NCBI RefSeq assembly: GCF_000010805.1
Contig: NC_012522.1
Location: 2,666,001-2,730,000, forward strand
DNA: 64,000 nucleotides
Origin: Rhodococcus opacus B4
GTDB taxonomy: Bacteria; Actinomycetota; Actinomycetes; Mycobacteriales; Mycobacteriaceae
Direction: 5' to 3'
Shown in pieces: positions 25,707-34,692 of this stretch. A program made the position numbers and the translations under genes. Every line of letters begins with the position of its first letter. Positions within the stretch are counted from its first letter, which is position 1. Below the pieces are notes generated by a model that worked only from the letters and a program-made list of their open reading frames with translations, did not search any database and was not told the origin of the DNA.

Positions 25707-26750
25707 GTGACCCACACAACACTCCCTTCGGATACCCCCAGGACGATGCGTGTAAGCGTGCTCGTCGAGCCGGGCGTGATCGAGATCCGGGAACGCCCCG
25801 TGCCCACTCCCGCCCCCGGCGACGTCCTGATCCGCGTGGCCTCGGTGGGCGTCTGCGGATCGGACGCCCACTACTACCGCGAGGGCCGGATCGGCGAGTT
25901 CGTAGTCGATCAGCCGATCGTGCTGGGCCACGAGGCGTCGGGCACCGTCGTCGGCGTCGGCGCGGGGGTCGACGCGGACCGGATCGGGCAGCGCGTCTCC
26001 ATCGAACCGCAGCGGCCCGACCCGGACACCGAGGAATCACGGCGCGGTCTCTACAACCTATGCCCGCACATGCAGTTCTATGCCACCCCGCCCATCGACG
26101 GAGCGCTGGCCGAGTACGTGACCATCGGCGCGGCATTCGCGCATCCGATTCCCGACGGGATGTCGGAGGACGCCGCCGCACTGTGCGAGCCGCTGTCCGT
26201 GGCGATCGCGACCACCCGCAAGGCCGGTGTGACGGCGGGTTCCCGCGTTCTGATCGCGGGCGCGGGACCGATCGGAATCGCGACCGTGCAGACCGCCCTC
26301 GCGTTCGGTGCCACCGAGGTCTTCGTCTCGGACCTCGACCCGCAGCGACGCGACGTCGCAACGAAATTCGGTGCCACCGCGGTGCTCGACCCGCGCGAGC
26401 AGGACGTCGCGGGTCTCCACGTGGACGCGTTCGTCGACGCGTCCGGCGCACCCGCCGCGGTACTGGCCGGGATCCAGGCCGTCCGGCCCGCGGGATCGGT
26501 GGTGCTGGTGGGCATGGGCGCCCCCGAGATGACACTGCCCGTCCAGACCATCCAGAACCGAGAGCTGGTGCTGACCGGCGTGTTCCGCTACGCCAACACC
26601 TGGCCGACGGCCATCGCCCTCGCACGGTCGGGTCGCGTCGACCTCGATTCGATGGTCACCGGAAGATTTCCGCTCGCCGAAGCGGAGCACGCACTGAACG
26701 CAGACCGGACGCCGGGCAGCCTCAAGGCCGTCGTGCGCGTCCAGGAATGA
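25707..26750 (+). CDS. zinc-type polyol dehydrogenase (sorbitol/xylitol dehydrogenase family)
   Basis: A 347-residue medium-chain dehydrogenase. Catalytic zinc ligands are visible as C50 in SVGVCGSDAHYY and H75-E76 in GHEASGTVVGVG; the Rossmann motif is GAGPIGIATVQ. The structural-zinc cysteines of many relatives are largely missing: the segment RPDPDTEESRRGLYNLCPH keeps only one. It would oxidise a secondary hydroxyl of sorbitol, xylitol or similar with NAD+. The GTG at 25707 has only a weak site; the ATG at 25746 is a possible start. It is the first gene of the four-gene catabolic operon. Confidence 0.92.
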   Translation: MTHTTLPSDTPRTMRVSVLVEPGVIEIRERPVPTPAPGDVLIRVASVGVCGSDAHYYREGRIGEFVVDQPIVLGHEASGTVVGVGAGVDADRIGQRVSIEPQRPDPDTEESRRGLYNLCPHMQFYATPPIDGALAEYVTIGAAFAHPIPDGMSEDAAALCEPLSVAIATTRKAGVTAGSRVLIAGAGPIGIATVQTALAFGATEVFVSDLDPQRRDVATKFGATAVLDPREQDVAGLHVDAFVDASGAPAAVLAGIQAVRPAGSVVLVGMGAPEMTLPVQTIQNRELVLTGVFRYANTWPTAIALARSGRVDLDSMVTGRFPLAEAEHALNADRTPGSLKAVVRVQE

Positions 26751-26760
26751 GGAGAGACCG

Positions 26761-28242
26761 ATGCAACTGAGCGCGCAGGCACTGCCGCAACTCGACGACA
26801 CCGTCCAGGTGCCGAACTACGCCCGACGCGACATCACGGTGGGAATAGTGCATTTCGGTGTCGGCGGGTTCCACCGCGCGCATCAAGCGATGTACGTCGA
26901 CCGGTTGCTGCGGCGCGGGGAGGCCCGCGAGTGGGGCATCTGCGGGGTCGGGGTCCTGCCCGGCGACCGGCGCATGAAGGACGTCCTCGACGCGCAGGAC
27001 GGTCTGTACACGCTCGCCCTGCGCCACCCGGACGGCACCTGGGAGGTGAGCGTCATCGGTTCCATCGTCGACTACCTGTTCGCTCCCGACGACCCTGAGG
27101 CCGTAATCGAGAAGATCGCCGCCGAGTCCACGAAGATCGTCTCGCTGACGATCACGGAGGGCGGCTACAACTTCACCCACGACACGGGCGAATTCGATGC
27201 CGGGAACCCGGACGTCGTACACGATCTCACCGACGGCGCCGCTCCCCGGACCACGTTCGGACTCGTCGTCGAGGCACTGGCCCGGCGCCGCGCGCGCGGG
27301 CTGCCGTCGCCGACCATCATGTCCTGCGACAACATTCAGGGCAACGGCGACGTGGCGCGCCGGATGTTCCTGGCGTACGCCGAGTTGAAGGATCCCGACC
27401 TGGCGGCGTGGATGCGGGAGGAGACGTCGTTCCCCAACTCGATGGTCGACCGCATCACCCCCGTCACCACCCCCGAGGTGACGGAGGCGCTGTCTTCGCG
27501 GTTCGGCGTCGACGACCGGTGGCCCGTCGCGGCCGAGCCGTTCACGTCGTGGGTGCTCGAGGACGCTTTCCCGCTCGGCCGTCCCGCATTCGAGGACGTC
27601 GGCGTCCAGGTGGTCGACGACGTCGAACCGTACGAGCTGATGAAGCTGCGCCTGCTCAACGCGAGTCACCAGGGCCTCTGCTACTTCGGCTACCTGTCGG
27701 GGTACCGGCTCGTGCACGACGTCGCGCAGGATCCACTGTTCGCCGAATTCCTGCTGGCGTACATGGACGACGAGGCCACCCCCACCCTGGCGCCGGTGCC
27801 CGGGGTCGACCTCGACGAATACAAGCGCACGCTCATCGAACGCTTCTCCAATCCCGAGATCCGCGACACGGTGGCCCGGTTGTGCGCCGAATCGTCCGAT
27901 CGCATCCCGAAGTGGCTGCTGCCGGTGATCCGCGAGAATCTGGTGGCGGACCGGCCCATTCGACTGTCTGCCGCGATCGTGGCGAGCTGGGCCCGGTATG
28001 CCGAAGGGGTCGACGAGGCGGGCGAACCCATCGACGTCGTCGACCAGTTGAAGGACTCCCTCGTGCCGATCGCGCGCAGTCAGCACGAGAACCGCACGGC
28101 GTTCATCGAGAACCAGTCGGTGTTCGGCGATCTCGCCGAGAACCCTCGCTTCGTCACCGCATACCTCTGGGCGCTCGACTCACTGCACGAAATCGGCGCT
28201 CGGAAAACCCTCGAGGCTCTGCGTGAGAAGGTGCAGTCATGA
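26761..28242 (+). CDS. mannitol 2-dehydrogenase family polyol dehydrogenase
   Basis: A 493-residue long-chain NAD-dependent dehydrogenase of the mannitol dehydrogenase/fructuronate reductase family. The N-terminal VHFGVGGFHRAHQAMYVDRLL is the family hallmark, SCDNIQGNG and MVDRITP follow, and KLRLLNASHQGLCYFGYL carries the conserved catalytic Lys region. It converts D-mannitol to fructose, and in several bacteria also D-arabitol to xylulose. The ATG has GAGGAG upstream and the gene overlaps the kinase downstream by 4 nt. The PfkB and xylulokinase partners fit both products. Confidence 0.94.
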   Translation: MQLSAQALPQLDDTVQVPNYARRDITVGIVHFGVGGFHRAHQAMYVDRLLRRGEAREWGICGVGVLPGDRRMKDVLDAQDGLYTLALRHPDGTWEVSVIGSIVDYLFAPDDPEAVIEKIAAESTKIVSLTITEGGYNFTHDTGEFDAGNPDVVHDLTDGAAPRTTFGLVVEALARRRARGLPSPTIMSCDNIQGNGDVARRMFLAYAELKDPDLAAWMREETSFPNSMVDRITPVTTPEVTEALSSRFGVDDRWPVAAEPFTSWVLEDAFPLGRPAFEDVGVQVVDDVEPYELMKLRLLNASHQGLCYFGYLSGYRLVHDVAQDPLFAEFLLAYMDDEATPTLAPVPGVDLDEYKRTLIERFSNPEIRDTVARLCAESSDRIPKWLLPVIRENLVADRPIRLSAAIVASWARYAEGVDEAGEPIDVVDQLKDSLVPIARSQHENRTAFIENQSVFGDLAENPRFVTAYLWALDSLHEIGARKTLEALREKVQS

Positions 28243-29162
28243 GTCTGATCATCGGTGAAGCCCTCATCGACATCGTCACGGCGGGCGACGGCATCACCAC
28301 CGAGTACGTCGGCGGCAGCCCCCTCAACGTCGCGGTCGGGCTCGGCCGGCTCGGCCGCCGGGTCGAGTTCGTCACCCGGATCGGCGACGACACGCGAGGC
28401 GCTGCAATCGTCCGGCACCTCGAGCAGTCGGGGGTGAGCCTCGCGCCCGGCAGCGTCACGGCGCAGCGCACCGCGACGGCGCACGCCACCCTCGATTCCG
28501 CCGGATCCGCCACCTACGAGTTCGACATCGAGTGGGATCTCCCCTCCCCCAGCGGCGCGTCGGCCCCGCCGCTCGTCCACACGGGTTCCATTGCCGCCGT
28601 GATGGAACCCGGGTGCGACGTGGTGGCCGACATGCTCGCCCGGCGACGCTCCGCGGCGACCGTCAGCTACGACCCCAACGTGCGACCCGTGCTGATCAAA
28701 GACAAGGCACGCGCCCGGCAGCGGATCGAACACCTGGTCACGATCTCGGACATCGTCAAGGTCAGCGACGAGGACCTCCGCTGGTACGACCCCGACCGAG
28801 ATCCCGTCGACATCGCCCGCGACTGGCTGTCCCGCGGACCGGCCGTGGTCGCGGTGACGAAGGGCGCCGAAGGTGCGTTCGCGGTCTGCGCCGCCGGACT
28901 CGTCGAGGTCGCGGCCCGGGCCGTGGAGGTCGTCGACACCGTCGGCGCGGGTGACGCGTTCATGGCCGGACTCCTCGACGGGTTCTGGTCGCACGGGTTC
29001 CTCGGTGCGGAGAGCCGGGCTGCGCTCCACAGGATCGAGCCGAGCGAGCTGCGGAACGTGCTCGACAACGCCGTGCTCACTTCGGGTCTCACAGTCGCGC
29101 GTCCCGGCGCCGACCTTCCCACCCGCGCAACGCTCGACCGCGCCGCGGGGGTCCGGCAATGA
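28239..29162 (+). CDS. PfkB-family sugar kinase (fructokinase-like)
   Basis: A 307-residue ribokinase-fold kinase. [21 protein letters not shown] is the N-terminal PfkB signature, and [19 protein letters not shown] holds the catalytic aspartate and anion hole. It would phosphorylate fructose formed from mannitol or sorbitol. It overlaps the neighbouring genes by 4 nt on each side, which points to tightly coupled expression. Substrate specificity is inferred from context. Confidence 0.93.
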   Translation: MSLIIGEALIDIVTAGDGITTEYVGGSPLNVAVGLGRLGRRVEFVTRIGDDTRGAAIVRHLEQSGVSLAPGSVTAQRTATAHATLDSAGSATYEFDIEWDLPSPSGASAPPLVHTGSIAAVMEPGCDVVADMLARRRSAATVSYDPNVRPVLIKDKARARQRIEHLVTISDIVKVSDEDLRWYDPDRDPVDIARDWLSRGPAVVAVTKGAEGAFAVCAAGLVEVAARAVEVVDTVGAGDAFMAGLLDGFWSHGFLGAESRAALHRIEPSELRNVLDNAVLTSGLTVARPGADLPTRATLDRAAGVRQ

Positions 29163-30541
29163 CACTCGTCGCCGGAATCGACTCGTCGACGCAGGCGTGC
29201 AAGGTGATCGTCTGCGACGCCGCCACCGGCGAACTCGTCCGTGAGGGCCGGGCGTCGCACCCGGACGGCACCGAGGTCGACCCGCGGGCGTGGGTGACCG
29301 CCCTCGACGCCGCGATCGCCGCGGCCGGCGGTCTGGACGACGTCGCGGCGGTATCGGTCGGGGCGCAGCAGCACGGCATGGTGTGTCTCGACGACACCGG
29401 GTCCGTGGTGCGTCCCGCGTTGCTGTGGAACGACACTCGCTCGGCGGGCGCCGCCGCACAGTTGGTGGAGGACCTCGGCGGTCCGGACGCGTGGGCGGAC
29501 GCCGTCGGTGTCGTGCCGCTCGCCGCGATTACCGTCAGCAAGCTGCGCTGGCTGGCCGATGCCGAACCGGCGAACGCCGATCGCACGTCGGCGGTGTGCC
29601 TGCCCCACGACTGGCTCGGCTGGCAACTCACCGGCGGATCCGATCTGGGCATTCTCGCCACCGACCGCGGCGACGCCAGCGGCACCGGATACTTCTCCGC
29701 CGCCACCGATTCGTACCGCCCCGACCTGCTGTCGCTGGCGCTGCGGGGACGCGCCCCCGCCGTGCCGCGCGTGGCCGGACCGGCCGAGCGGATCGGTGAG
29801 ACCCGGTGGGGTGCCGCCGTCGGTCCCGGCACCGGCGACAATGCCGCTGCCGCACTGGCTCTCGACGCGCAGGAAGGCGACGTCGTCGTGTCCGTGGGAA
29901 CGTCGGGGGTCGTGTCCGCGGTGTCCGCGACCCCCGCGAACGACCCGGGCGGGTTCGTCGCCGGCTTCGCCGACGCCACCGGACGTCAGCTGCCGCTCGT
30001 GTGCACGCTCAACGCCGCCCGCGTGCTCGACGCGACCGCCTCGCTGCTGGGCGTCGATCACGACGAGCTGTCGCGGCTGGCGTTGTCGGCGCCGTCCGGC
30101 AGCGGCGGACTGGTGATGGTGCCGTACTTCGAGGGCGAACGCACCCCCAACCGTCCCGACGCCACCGGCTCCGTTTCCGGTTTGCGACTGGCTAATTCGA
30201 CGCCCGCCCACTTCGCCCGCGCGGCCGTCGAGGGGCTGCTGTGCGGCCTGGCCGACGGCATCGACCACCTGGTCGCCCAGGGCGTCACGGTGCGGCGCAT
30301 CCTTCTCGTCGGCGGCGGCGCCCGCTCACAGGCACTGTGCGAACTCGCGCCCGCGATCTTCGGTGCCCCGGTCCTGGTCCCGCAGCCTGCGGAATACGTC
30401 GCGATCGGGGCGTGCCGTCAGGCGGCGTGGACACTGGCCGGGACCCCGGGGCCGCCGCAGTGGCCCCAGACGTCCACCCGGTGCTTCGAGGCCGACCCGG
30501 CACCCGAAGTCCGCGAGCGGTACGCCTCTGAGAGGCGCTGA
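29159..30541 (+). CDS. xylB: xylulokinase (FGGY family)
   Basis: A 460-residue FGGY kinase. The N-terminal [16 protein letters not shown] is the ATPase phosphate-1 motif, [14 protein letters not shown] matches the xylulokinase substrate loop, and [21 protein letters not shown] is the C-terminal FGGY signature. It phosphorylates D-xylulose to xylulose 5-phosphate for the pentose phosphate pathway. Its presence implies that the locus handles a pentitol (arabitol or xylitol) as well as a hexitol. It is the last gene of the operon and is followed by a hairpin. Confidence 0.92.
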   Translation: MTLVAGIDSSTQACKVIVCDAATGELVREGRASHPDGTEVDPRAWVTALDAAIAAAGGLDDVAAVSVGAQQHGMVCLDDTGSVVRPALLWNDTRSAGAAAQLVEDLGGPDAWADAVGVVPLAAITVSKLRWLADAEPANADRTSAVCLPHDWLGWQLTGGSDLGILATDRGDASGTGYFSAATDSYRPDLLSLALRGRAPAVPRVAGPAERIGETRWGAAVGPGTGDNAAAALALDAQEGDVVVSVGTSGVVSAVSATPANDPGGFVAGFADATGRQLPLVCTLNAARVLDATASLLGVDHDELSRLALSAPSGSGGLVMVPYFEGERTPNRPDATGSVSGLRLANSTPAHFARAAVEGLLCGLADGIDHLVAQGVTVRRILLVGGGARSQALCELAPAIFGAPVLVPQPAEYVAIGACRQAAWTLAGTPGPPQWPQTSTRCFEADPAPEVRERYASERR

Positions 30542-30548
30542 CGCGCCT

Positions 30549-30588
30549 GTGCGCCTTTGTGGTTGCTCCAGCGACCAGAAAGGCGCAC
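30549..30588. terminator. hairpin terminator between convergent genes
   Basis: GTGCGCCTTT (30549-30558) pairs with AAAGGCGCAC (30579-30588), and TGGT/ACCA extends the stem inward. It lies between the xylulokinase stop at 30541 and the oxidoreductase stop at 30595. Confidence 0.7.
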
Positions 30589-30594
30589 GGGTGG

Positions 30595-31602
30595 CTACGC
30601 CACCTTCACCAGCATCTTCCCGACGTTCGCGCCGCGCATGAGCTGCAGGAACGCGTCGACCGAGTTCTCGATGCCGTCTACGACGGTCTCGTCGTGCACC
30701 ACGTCGCCGGACGCGAGCCACGGTCCCATCTTGGCGGCGAACTCGGGGAACACGTGTGTGTAGTTGCCGAGCGTGAAGCCCTCGAGGGTGAGCCCCCGGC
30801 TGATGATGTTCACCAGGTTGTCGGGGCCCGGTGTGCGCTCGGTGGCGTTGTACGCCGCGATCGCGCCGCACAGTGCGGCCCGGCCACCAGGACGCATGAC
30901 GTCGAGTGCGGCCTCGAGGTGGTCGCCACCGACGTTGTCGAAGTAGACGTCGATGCCGTCGCCGGCCAGTCCGCGCAGTTGCTCGCGCACGGGTGCCTGC
31001 TTGTAGTCGAATGCGGCGTCGTATCCGTAACGGTCGGTCAGCAGCGCGACCTTCTCCGCGGATCCGGCGGATCCGATGACGCGGGACGCGCCCTCGAGTC
31101 GCGCGATCTGCCCGGCGGCGGTCCCGACCGCACCCGCGGCTCCGGAGATGAACACGGAGTCGCCGGGCTTCAGGTGGGCGATGTGCACGAGTCCGACGTA
31201 GGCGGTGAGCCCGGTCAGGCCGAGAATCCCCAGGTAGGCCGAGATCGGGACTCCCGGAATCTCGTCGACGACCCGGAACGCCGAGGCGTCGCCCTGCGCG
31301 ACGTCGCGCCACCCGAGGTCGTGCACGACGACCGAGCCGATCGGGTGGGTGGCGGCGGTGGATTCGACGACCCGACCGACGGCGCCGCCGGTCATCGTCT
31401 CGCCCAGCACGAACGGCGGGATGTACGACTTCACGTCGTTCATCCGGCCGCGCATGTAGGGGTCGACCGAGGTGAACTCGTTGGCCACGCGCACCTGATC
31501 GGGTCCGAGGTCGGGCAATTCGACGGTGACGGTGCGGAAATCGTCCTGGGTGGGCCAGCCCACCGGCCGGTTGATCAGCTGGATCTGGGTGCTGGAGGTC
31601 AC
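30595..31602 (-). CDS. NADP-dependent oxidoreductase (MDR superfamily, CurA/prostaglandin-reductase type)
   Basis: A 335-residue medium-chain reductase without zinc ligands. It begins TQIQLINRPVGWPTQDDF, has DPYMRGRMND and the GAAGAVGTAAGQIARLEG nucleotide-binding motif, and KVALLTDRYGYDAAFDYK typical of leukotriene B4 dehydrogenase/prostaglandin reductases and CurA. It would reduce the double bond of alpha,beta-unsaturated aldehydes or ketones with NADPH. The GTG at 31602 has AAAGGA, so longer readings are rejected. It lies 26 nt after the DUF1304 gene and is probably repressed by the divergent TetR protein. Confidence 0.92.
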   Translation of the reverse strand: MTSSTQIQLINRPVGWPTQDDFRTVTVELPDLGPDQVRVANEFTSVDPYMRGRMNDVKSYIPPFVLGETMTGGAVGRVVESTAATHPIGSVVVHDLGWRDVAQGDASAFRVVDEIPGVPISAYLGILGLTGLTAYVGLVHIAHLKPGDSVFISGAAGAVGTAAGQIARLEGASRVIGSAGSAEKVALLTDRYGYDAAFDYKQAPVREQLRGLAGDGIDVYFDNVGGDHLEAALDVMRPGGRAALCGAIAAYNATERTPGPDNLVNIISRGLTLEGFTLGNYTHVFPEFAAKMGPWLASGDVVHDETVVDGIENSVDAFLQLMRGANVGKMLVKVA

Positions 31603-31628
31603 GGGTGTTCCTTTCGATACTTCTGAGG

Positions 31629-32015
31629 TCACAGCGCCAGTCCGAGCGCGAGGAGGAGCACGGCGAGTAGCGGCAGCGTTCCCTGGGTGATCGCCGCGCG
31701 CGCCTTGTCGGGCGACGACAGCAGGAGCACGAGCGCCGCGAGCAGCATGGAGCCCGCGCCGGCGAAGATCAGGGCCGATCCGACCGCGGTCGCGCCGATG
31801 ACGACGGCGACGATGCCGACCGCCGTCACGATCGCCAGGAAGAGGTTGTAAAAGCCCTGATTGAAGGCAAGCTCCCTGGTGGCGGCGGCTTCTTCGGGGC
31901 TGGTCCCGAACGTCGCGCGGGTGCGCGGAGCGGTCCAGAGGACGGATTCGAGCACGAAGATGTAGACGTGCAGCGCACTGGCGAGTGCGGCAAGAACAAG
32001 ACCCGCGGCGACCAT
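31629..32015 (-). CDS. DUF1304-family integral membrane protein
   Basis: A 128-residue protein with four predicted membrane helices. It begins MVAAGLVLAALASALHVYIFVLESVLW, a pattern characteristic of DUF1304, and has NQGFYNLFLA in the second part. Its function is unknown. The ATG at 32015 has GAGGAG. It is the first gene of a two-gene operon transcribed divergently from the TetR gene, with the palindromic operator between them. A role in membrane response to the reactive electrophile handled by the reductase is conjecture. Confidence 0.88.
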   Translation of the reverse strand: MVAAGLVLAALASALHVYIFVLESVLWTAPRTRATFGTSPEEAAATRELAFNQGFYNLFLAIVTAVGIVAVVIGATAVGSALIFAGAGSMLLAALVLLLSSPDKARAAITQGTLPLLAVLLLALGLAL

Positions 32016-32040
32016 ACGAAACTCCTCCTCGTTCTGAACT

Positions 32041-32068
32041 GACCATTTCAATATATACTGAAATGGTC
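32041..32068. promoter_or_regulatory. perfect palindromic TetR operator
   Basis: GACCATTTCA (32041-32050) and TGAAATGGTC (32059-32068) are exact inverted repeats around the 8-nt centre ATATATAC. The AT centre could serve as -10 for either direction. It lies 27 nt before the TetR start and 25 nt before the DUF1304 start, an arrangement typical of a TetR repressor controlling itself and a divergent operon. Confidence 0.85.
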
Positions 32069-32095
32069 GTTTCACAACCAGGAGTGAGGATCGTC

Positions 32096-32689
32096 ATGCC
32101 GCGCACGCAGGACTTCGACACGGCCGAAGTAGTCGGCCGGGCCCGAGACATGTTCTGGGACAAGGGCTTCGAAGCCACGTCGATACCCGATCTCGAGCGG
32201 GTCACGGGTTTGAATCGGTCGAGCCTGTACAACGCATTCACCAGCAAACGCGGGCTCTTCGACGCCGCCGTCCACGACTACCTCGACCGGGTGGTGCGCC
32301 CCCGGCTCCGCATCCTCACCGACGAGCCGACCCGCCCCGACGCCGCCGCACGCTACTACCGCAGCCTCGCGGGCGCCCTCGCCGCCCTCCCCGACGACGC
32401 CCACGGCCGCGGATGCCTGCTCCTCAACAGTGCCGCCGGTTTCGCCGCACACGACGACGCGCAACGGTCCGTCGTCGAGGGCTACCAGCGCGAACTGTCC
32501 GGAGCCCTCGTCCACGCCCTCCGGGCCCACGACCCCGACGCCTCGACCGCCACCCTGCAGCACCGGGCCCGGCTCCTGACATCACTGTCCGTCAGCGCCC
32601 TCCTACTGTCGCGAGTCGACCGCGACGAGGCCGTCGCTGTCGCAAACGCGGCCGTCGAGCAGCTCGAGGAATGGCGGCCCGCCTCGTGA
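32096..32689 (+). CDS. TetR/AcrR-family transcriptional regulator
   Basis: A 197-residue repressor. The N-terminal helix-turn-helix reads ATSIPDLERVTGLNRSSLYNAFTSKRGLF at about residues 25-53. The C-terminal domain is of the type found with CurA-like reductases, with RGCLLLNSAAGFAAHD. The ATG at 32096 has GAGTGAGGA; earlier starts would overlap the operator. It probably senses an electrophile or quinone-like ligand and derepresses the reductase/DUF1304 operon. It ends 7 nt from the convergent FadD stop. Confidence 0.92.
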   Translation: MPRTQDFDTAEVVGRARDMFWDKGFEATSIPDLERVTGLNRSSLYNAFTSKRGLFDAAVHDYLDRVVRPRLRILTDEPTRPDAAARYYRSLAGALAALPDDAHGRGCLLLNSAAGFAAHDDAQRSVVEGYQRELSGALVHALRAHDPDASTATLQHRARLLTSLSVSALLLSRVDRDEAVAVANAAVEQLEEWRPAS

Positions 32690-32696
32690 AGTGCCC

Positions 32697-34505
32697 TCAG
32701 CCGTACAGGCCCTCGATCACATCGGTGTACTTGCCCACGATCGACCGGCGCTTGAGCTTCATCGTCGGGGTGAGTTCCGCACCGTCCGGCAACCATTCTT
32801 CGTCGAGGAGTTCGTACCGTTTGATCTGCTCGACGCGGGACAGCTGACCGTTCGCATTCTCGACGGCCCTCGCCACCGCAGCCCGCACTCGGGGATCCTG
32901 CGCGACTGCGTGAGCCGACGGGTCGGGCAGTCCGTGTTCGGACGCGAATGCCGCTGCGGCGTCGGGGTCGAGCACGAGCAGTGCGACGTTGTAGGGTCGC
33001 CCGTCACCGACGCAGCACGCCTGCCCGATGAGCGGAGACGCACCCTTCAGCGTGCTTTCGATGTTGACGGGCGACATGTTCTTTCCTGCCGCATTGATGA
33101 TCAGCTCCTTCTTGCGATCCACGATCCGGACGAAGCCGTCGTCGTCGATCGTCGCGATGTCGCCGGTGTGCAGCCAGCCGTCGTCGTCGATGGCCTCCGC
33201 GGTCTTGACCGGGTCCTTCCGGTATCCGCGCATGACATGCGCTCCGCGGAGCAGGAGTTCGCCGTCGTCGGCGGTGCGCGCCTCGGTCCCGGGCATCGCT
33301 TTGCCGACGCTGCCGAGCCGGATGTCGCCGGGGAGGTTGGTCATACCCAGGGCCCCGGTCTCGGACATGCCGAATCCCTCTGCCAACGGCAGCCCGATTG
33401 CCAGGAAGAACTCGTGGACGACGGCGGGAATAGGAGCGGCCCCGGTCATGAGGAGAACGACGTCGTCGAGGCCGAGTTGCGCACGCAGGGGCGCGAAAAC
33501 GGCGGCATCCGCACCTGCGTAGGCGGCGGCGACGTCTTCGGGTACCGGCTCTCCGGACTGTTCGGCTCGGACCTTCTGCAGCCCGGCGTCGAGTGCGGTC
33601 TCGATCGCGGCGCGTTGTTCGGACGCACCTGCCTGGAATCGTGCGAGCAGCGCCGACCGCAGCTTCTCCCAGATGCGAGGAACCCCGAGGAACCAGGTGG
33701 GATGGGTCTCCGCTACCGCAGCGAACAGCTGCGCCGGGTTCTGCACGGTGGTAATGGTCCAGCCGGTGACCATCTGGAGGTAGTGCGAGAACACGCGGTC
33801 GGCCATGTGCGCGGTGGGCAGGTAGGAGATGCACTGTCCCTGAGCGGGAAACGGAAAGCGCTCGTGGCACGTTCGGAGAACGAACGTCAGATTGGCGTGC
33901 GTGAGCTCGACACCCTTGGGCGGGCCGGTGGTCCCGGAGGTGTAGATGAGGGTCGCGATGTCGTCGGGTTGGACGGCGCGCCAGGAAGCCTCGAAGTCGA
34001 AGCCGTCGGGACGTCCGGTCCGCAGGTCGTCGAGGGAGAGCACATCCGTGTCCACTGCTGCGGGGTCGATGACCACGATGTGTTCGAGATGCGGTGTCGC
34101 CGCCGCACGGATCCGATCGAGAAACGCTCGCTCGCAGATCATGACCCGATTCTCGGCGTGCCCGAGCAGGTATTCGATCTGGTCCGGCGCCGAGGTGTTG
34201 TAGATCGAGAACGGTATCGCGCCGAGGTGGAGTGCCGCGGTGTCGACGAGGTGGAACTCCGGCCGGTTTGTCATCATCAGGCCGACGGTGTCGCCACGCC
34301 CGACCCCGAGTCCCGCGAGGCCGCCTGCGATGGCCTCCACCGCGTCGGCGTATCCGCGGCGTGTCAGTGAGGTCGCGTCGCCGTGGGCGCGGAGTGCCGC
34401 CGATTCCGGGTTCTTCGTCACGGTGTATTGGAAAGCGGCGCAAAGGGTTGCCGCATCAACGCCGGGTGCGGTCGGCGATGCCGACGGTGCTGCTGAGGTC
34501 GTCAT
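32697..34505 (-). CDS. long-chain acyl-CoA synthetase (FadD15-like)
   Basis: A 602-residue AMP-forming long-chain fatty acyl-CoA ligase. The ATP loop YTSGTTGPPKG is at about 188-198; GMSETGALG is the A5 motif, WLHTGDIATIDDDGFVRIVDR the A7/A8 core and NAAGKNMSP the long-chain hinge. TPTMKLKRRSIV carries the C-terminal lysine. It activates imported long-chain acids to CoA esters at the membrane. Its promoter shares the conserved spacer and -10 element of the lipid regulon, and only 9 nt separate the -10 from the ATG. It lies just beyond the mce operon on the same strand. Confidence 0.94.
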   Translation of the reverse strand: MTTSAAPSASPTAPGVDAATLCAAFQYTVTKNPESAALRAHGDATSLTRRGYADAVEAIAGGLAGLGVGRGDTVGLMMTNRPEFHLVDTAALHLGAIPFSIYNTSAPDQIEYLLGHAENRVMICERAFLDRIRAAATPHLEHIVVIDPAAVDTDVLSLDDLRTGRPDGFDFEASWRAVQPDDIATLIYTSGTTGPPKGVELTHANLTFVLRTCHERFPFPAQGQCISYLPTAHMADRVFSHYLQMVTGWTITTVQNPAQLFAAVAETHPTWFLGVPRIWEKLRSALLARFQAGASEQRAAIETALDAGLQKVRAEQSGEPVPEDVAAAYAGADAAVFAPLRAQLGLDDVVLLMTGAAPIPAVVHEFFLAIGLPLAEGFGMSETGALGMTNLPGDIRLGSVGKAMPGTEARTADDGELLLRGAHVMRGYRKDPVKTAEAIDDDGWLHTGDIATIDDDGFVRIVDRKKELIINAAGKNMSPVNIESTLKGASPLIGQACCVGDGRPYNVALLVLDPDAAAAFASEHGLPDPSAHAVAQDPRVRAAVARAVENANGQLSRVEQIKRYELLDEEWLPDGAELTPTMKLKRRSIVGKYTDVIEGLYG

Positions 34506-34513
34506 GATTCCTG

Positions 34514-34543
34514 ACTATACAGTGTGTTCGTACTCTATGAATG
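34514..34543 (-). promoter_or_regulatory. lipid-regulon promoter/operator A (fadD)
   Basis: On the minus strand GTACGAACACACTGTATAGT (34514-34533) matches the copy before the monooxygenase gene at 16 of 20 positions. TATAGT is the -10; the -35 region (CATTCA) is poor, which suggests dependence on the shared sequence for regulation. Confidence 0.65.
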
Positions 34544-34568
34544 GACAATTCGTCGGTAGCCGTGAGGT

Positions 34569-34658
34569 TCAGACCGGCGGCAGATGTCCGCGCAGCAGGA
34601 GCCACGCGATCGCGGTGACGAGATTCTGAACGGGGTCGACGAGATCGATGAGAACCAT
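34569..34658 (-). CDS. possible 29-residue hydrophobic small protein at the end of the mce operon
   Basis: A short reading frame with ATG at 34658 and a GAAGGAAG ribosome site, 34 nt after the last Mce-associated gene. The product starts MVLIDLVDPVQNLVTAIAWL and is one amphipathic or membrane helix plus a short tail. Nothing else explains the strong ribosome site. It could be a small membrane-associated subunit of the importer. It might also be chance, because the reading frame is short. Confidence 0.4.
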   Translation of the reverse strand: MVLIDLVDPVQNLVTAIAWLLLRGHLPPV

Positions 34659-34692
34659 GGGAGTTCTTCCTTCAGCAGTGGGGGTCGATGGG

